Positions 29,374 through 31,161 of a stretch of 31,161 bases of DNA are shown in pieces. The stretch lies in contig CAXKVV010000510.1 in assembly GCA_964058805.1 (NCBI GenBank), positions 1 through 31,161 of the forward strand, written 5' to 3'. The position numbers and the translations under genes are program-made. The stretch's first letter is position 1; each line of letters starts with the position of its first letter. Origin of the DNA: Schoenoplectus triqueter. Taxonomy: Eukaryota; Streptophyta; Magnoliopsida; Poales; Cyperaceae. Below the pieces are notes generated by a model. The model was not told the origin of the DNA. It searched no databases and was given only the letters and a program-made list of their open reading frames with translations.

Positions 29374-31161
29374 CTCGTCTAGAAGCAAAAAAGGAGGGAG
29401 ACGGCTATACTGATATTGGTCTCAAGGATCAGATTTTCTACAAAACCTCAGAAACAATTCTCTGCTCTAAAAATTTATAATTAGTTTAGGTAGAAGATTT
29501 TCTTCTTTTTCTATCTTTTCAAGATGTATTAAACAAGTGTATAAGTTATGTTGAAATAAGATCTGATGTTTTTTTTTTCTAGTCAGTCTAGCGTTTTCCT
29601 TTAATTAGTGAATGCCTTCTCTTTTCTTTTCCATTTTTTTTCTTTTCTTATGCTTCATGTTGATCCCTGGTAATCATCATGAGCCAGTAATTTTTTGTTT
29701 GTTTTGTTTTGTGAAGTGAAACTTATAGTGCTCCTGAGATTTGATCGAAGAAAGAGGAAAAAGGAGTAACAAAAGTGGATCACAGTAAGCATGGGGTAGA
29801 AATGAACGATCATATTATCTCATATATGGCTTTCTGAAGATTTTTTTTATCTTCAACTGTAGATTCTATTAGGGCTCATTTAAAAATATTTATTTTATAA
29901 AAATAATCTATAATATATGATCACTACCAGTCCATTCTTTCTGTCAAACTCTGTTCTATTTCTCTTTTAACTAGAGCTTTATAAAAATCCCTTATTTGTG
30001 TCTCTAACTCTATCTTTCAAGTGGCGGATAATACAAATCTGACTTTGATTGATTTTGTTAGGTCGCAAAAGGGAATAAAAATAGTTTTATAAGCAAAATA
30101 AAAGGTTTGAAGTTTTAAGGAATGAATATTACTAGTCTGTGCCTAAAAAAAAATCGTTGAATTCTTTTTATATACAGTATTATCTTATAAAGTGAGATAA
30201 AATATGCATTACATTTTAACAGATTCTCGATTTAAGCTTTATCGATATTTGATCAGATATATATATAGTAGGTTTATAATAATTCTCATCCTTATATGGT
30301 TCATAACGATTCATATTGTTTTGTCTTGTCCATTTTCTCTGAATCATTAATCTTATAATATTCTCTCTTTTCTAAACTTTAACTAAACATGAATAAATGG
30401 CTAAAAAAAATAATGTTAAAATAAATAAGTTAGCATGGGACTAATGTTTTAACCTTCAATTATTATCCTGATTCATAAGGTTCTGCGATTAAAATAATAA
30501 ATTTTGTCTCAAAATCTGATAAAGACTAATACAAAGTCTTCGTGTCAGATTCATAAAAGGAGCTCTGCATTGGTTAATACAAAATCATGCTTAGCTTCTG
30601 TGAACTCTAATCAGGCTAATACAAAGTCTAGAGTGCACTTGCAAATTTGATTATTAGCTCCCAAGACTACTAAGTCAGAAAAGTTACGAAATTAAAATTC
30701 AATCAATATCTAATCAGATCAAATACTACTGGAAAATTATACACTAATCAGGATACTTAAGTTTCTCGGTTATTATATTGATTGAAATTAAATCTTATTC
30801 TTTGCAAAGTGTTCATCCTGGTAAAAATTTGAAAAATAATAGTTGTAAGTCTTGTTATGAATCAAATAATAATAATAAATAGAACGGGATAAGATATAAA
30901 AAAACAAAATTTGAAGAATAAGACAAAAGAAGCACCAAATGAGATACTGGTACGAAGTGCACTAAATATAAGTATTAAATAATTAAATTTAGAAAACAAG
31001 ATTGAAATTAAATAAGATAAACTCTAACAATTAATATATTTGTCAAAATATTGTAGTACTAAAATACATGAAGTGATCAAATGAAATATTTCAAGATGCA
31101 CTAGATGCTCTACATAATTAAACAACGAGAATCAGATTATGAATCAGGAAAAAAGATGAAG
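29374..31161. other. AT-rich sequence to window end, no gene
   Basis: Nothing codes here. The word (A/G)CTAATACAAAGTCT recurs at about 30525 and 30614, with a variant at about 30573 (GTTAATACAAAATC), roughly 45 bp apart: a weak short repeat. Confidence 0.35.

Noticed and set aside
1..31161. tRNA, rRNA and known conserved microRNA sequences
   Set aside because: I scanned by eye for tRNA B-box strings and common plant microRNA sequences (miR156, 164, 166, 390, 396 types) and saw none; a tRNAscan or covariance search would be decisive.

Overview
The window is nuclear DNA of a flowering plant, probably a eudicot. The evidence is AT-rich intergenic sequence, GT-AG introns, plant carboxylesterase (CXE) genes, a Mutator-like DNA transposon, a plant mobile domain (PMD) gene, hAT-type MITEs and a Helitron terminus. 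I cannot name the species. No rRNA, tRNA, CRISPR array or prokaryotic operon is visible.

Layout. 1-2560: a decayed gene fragment with a coiled-coil tail (923-1700), followed by a Helitron-like 3' end at 2558; the fragment may have been captured by that Helitron. 2560-9340: AT-rich intergenic DNA with a repeat-rich stretch (5242-5850) and a possible small gene broken by one base in an A run (6272-6512). 9347-12014: two same-strand, single-exon CXE genes. 13200-19407: a complete 6,190-bp MULE (13209-19398) flanked by a perfect 9-bp target-site duplication. 19408-25845: repeat debris, including two MITEs of one family and a compound palindrome that one MITE has interrupted. 25846-27093: a third CXE gene. 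27094-31161: no convincing gene.

The MULE is the main discovery. It carries two convergent genes, each starting just inside one terminal inverted repeat. The left gene is a MuDR-type transposase (WRKY/GCM1-like zinc-binding domain, MULE DDE domain, SWIM finger) with a 27-bp coding minisatellite in its N-terminus. The right gene is an intron-containing PMD protein, with an inferred 5'UTR intron full of a 29-bp AT-rich minisatellite. Both ends carry the same GCGCCACTG-type palindromes followed inward by a TATA box. The layout resembles maize MuDR (mudrA and mudrB, convergent, driven from the TIRs), with a PMD gene in the mudrB position. Both genes now seem damaged: an in-frame TGA in the transposase and an in-frame TAA in the inferred PMD exon 5.

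The three CXE genes belong to the family related to the GID1 gibberellin receptor, but all keep Ser-Asp-His triads, so they look like enzymes. Two have an N-terminal hydrophobic anchor and one does not.
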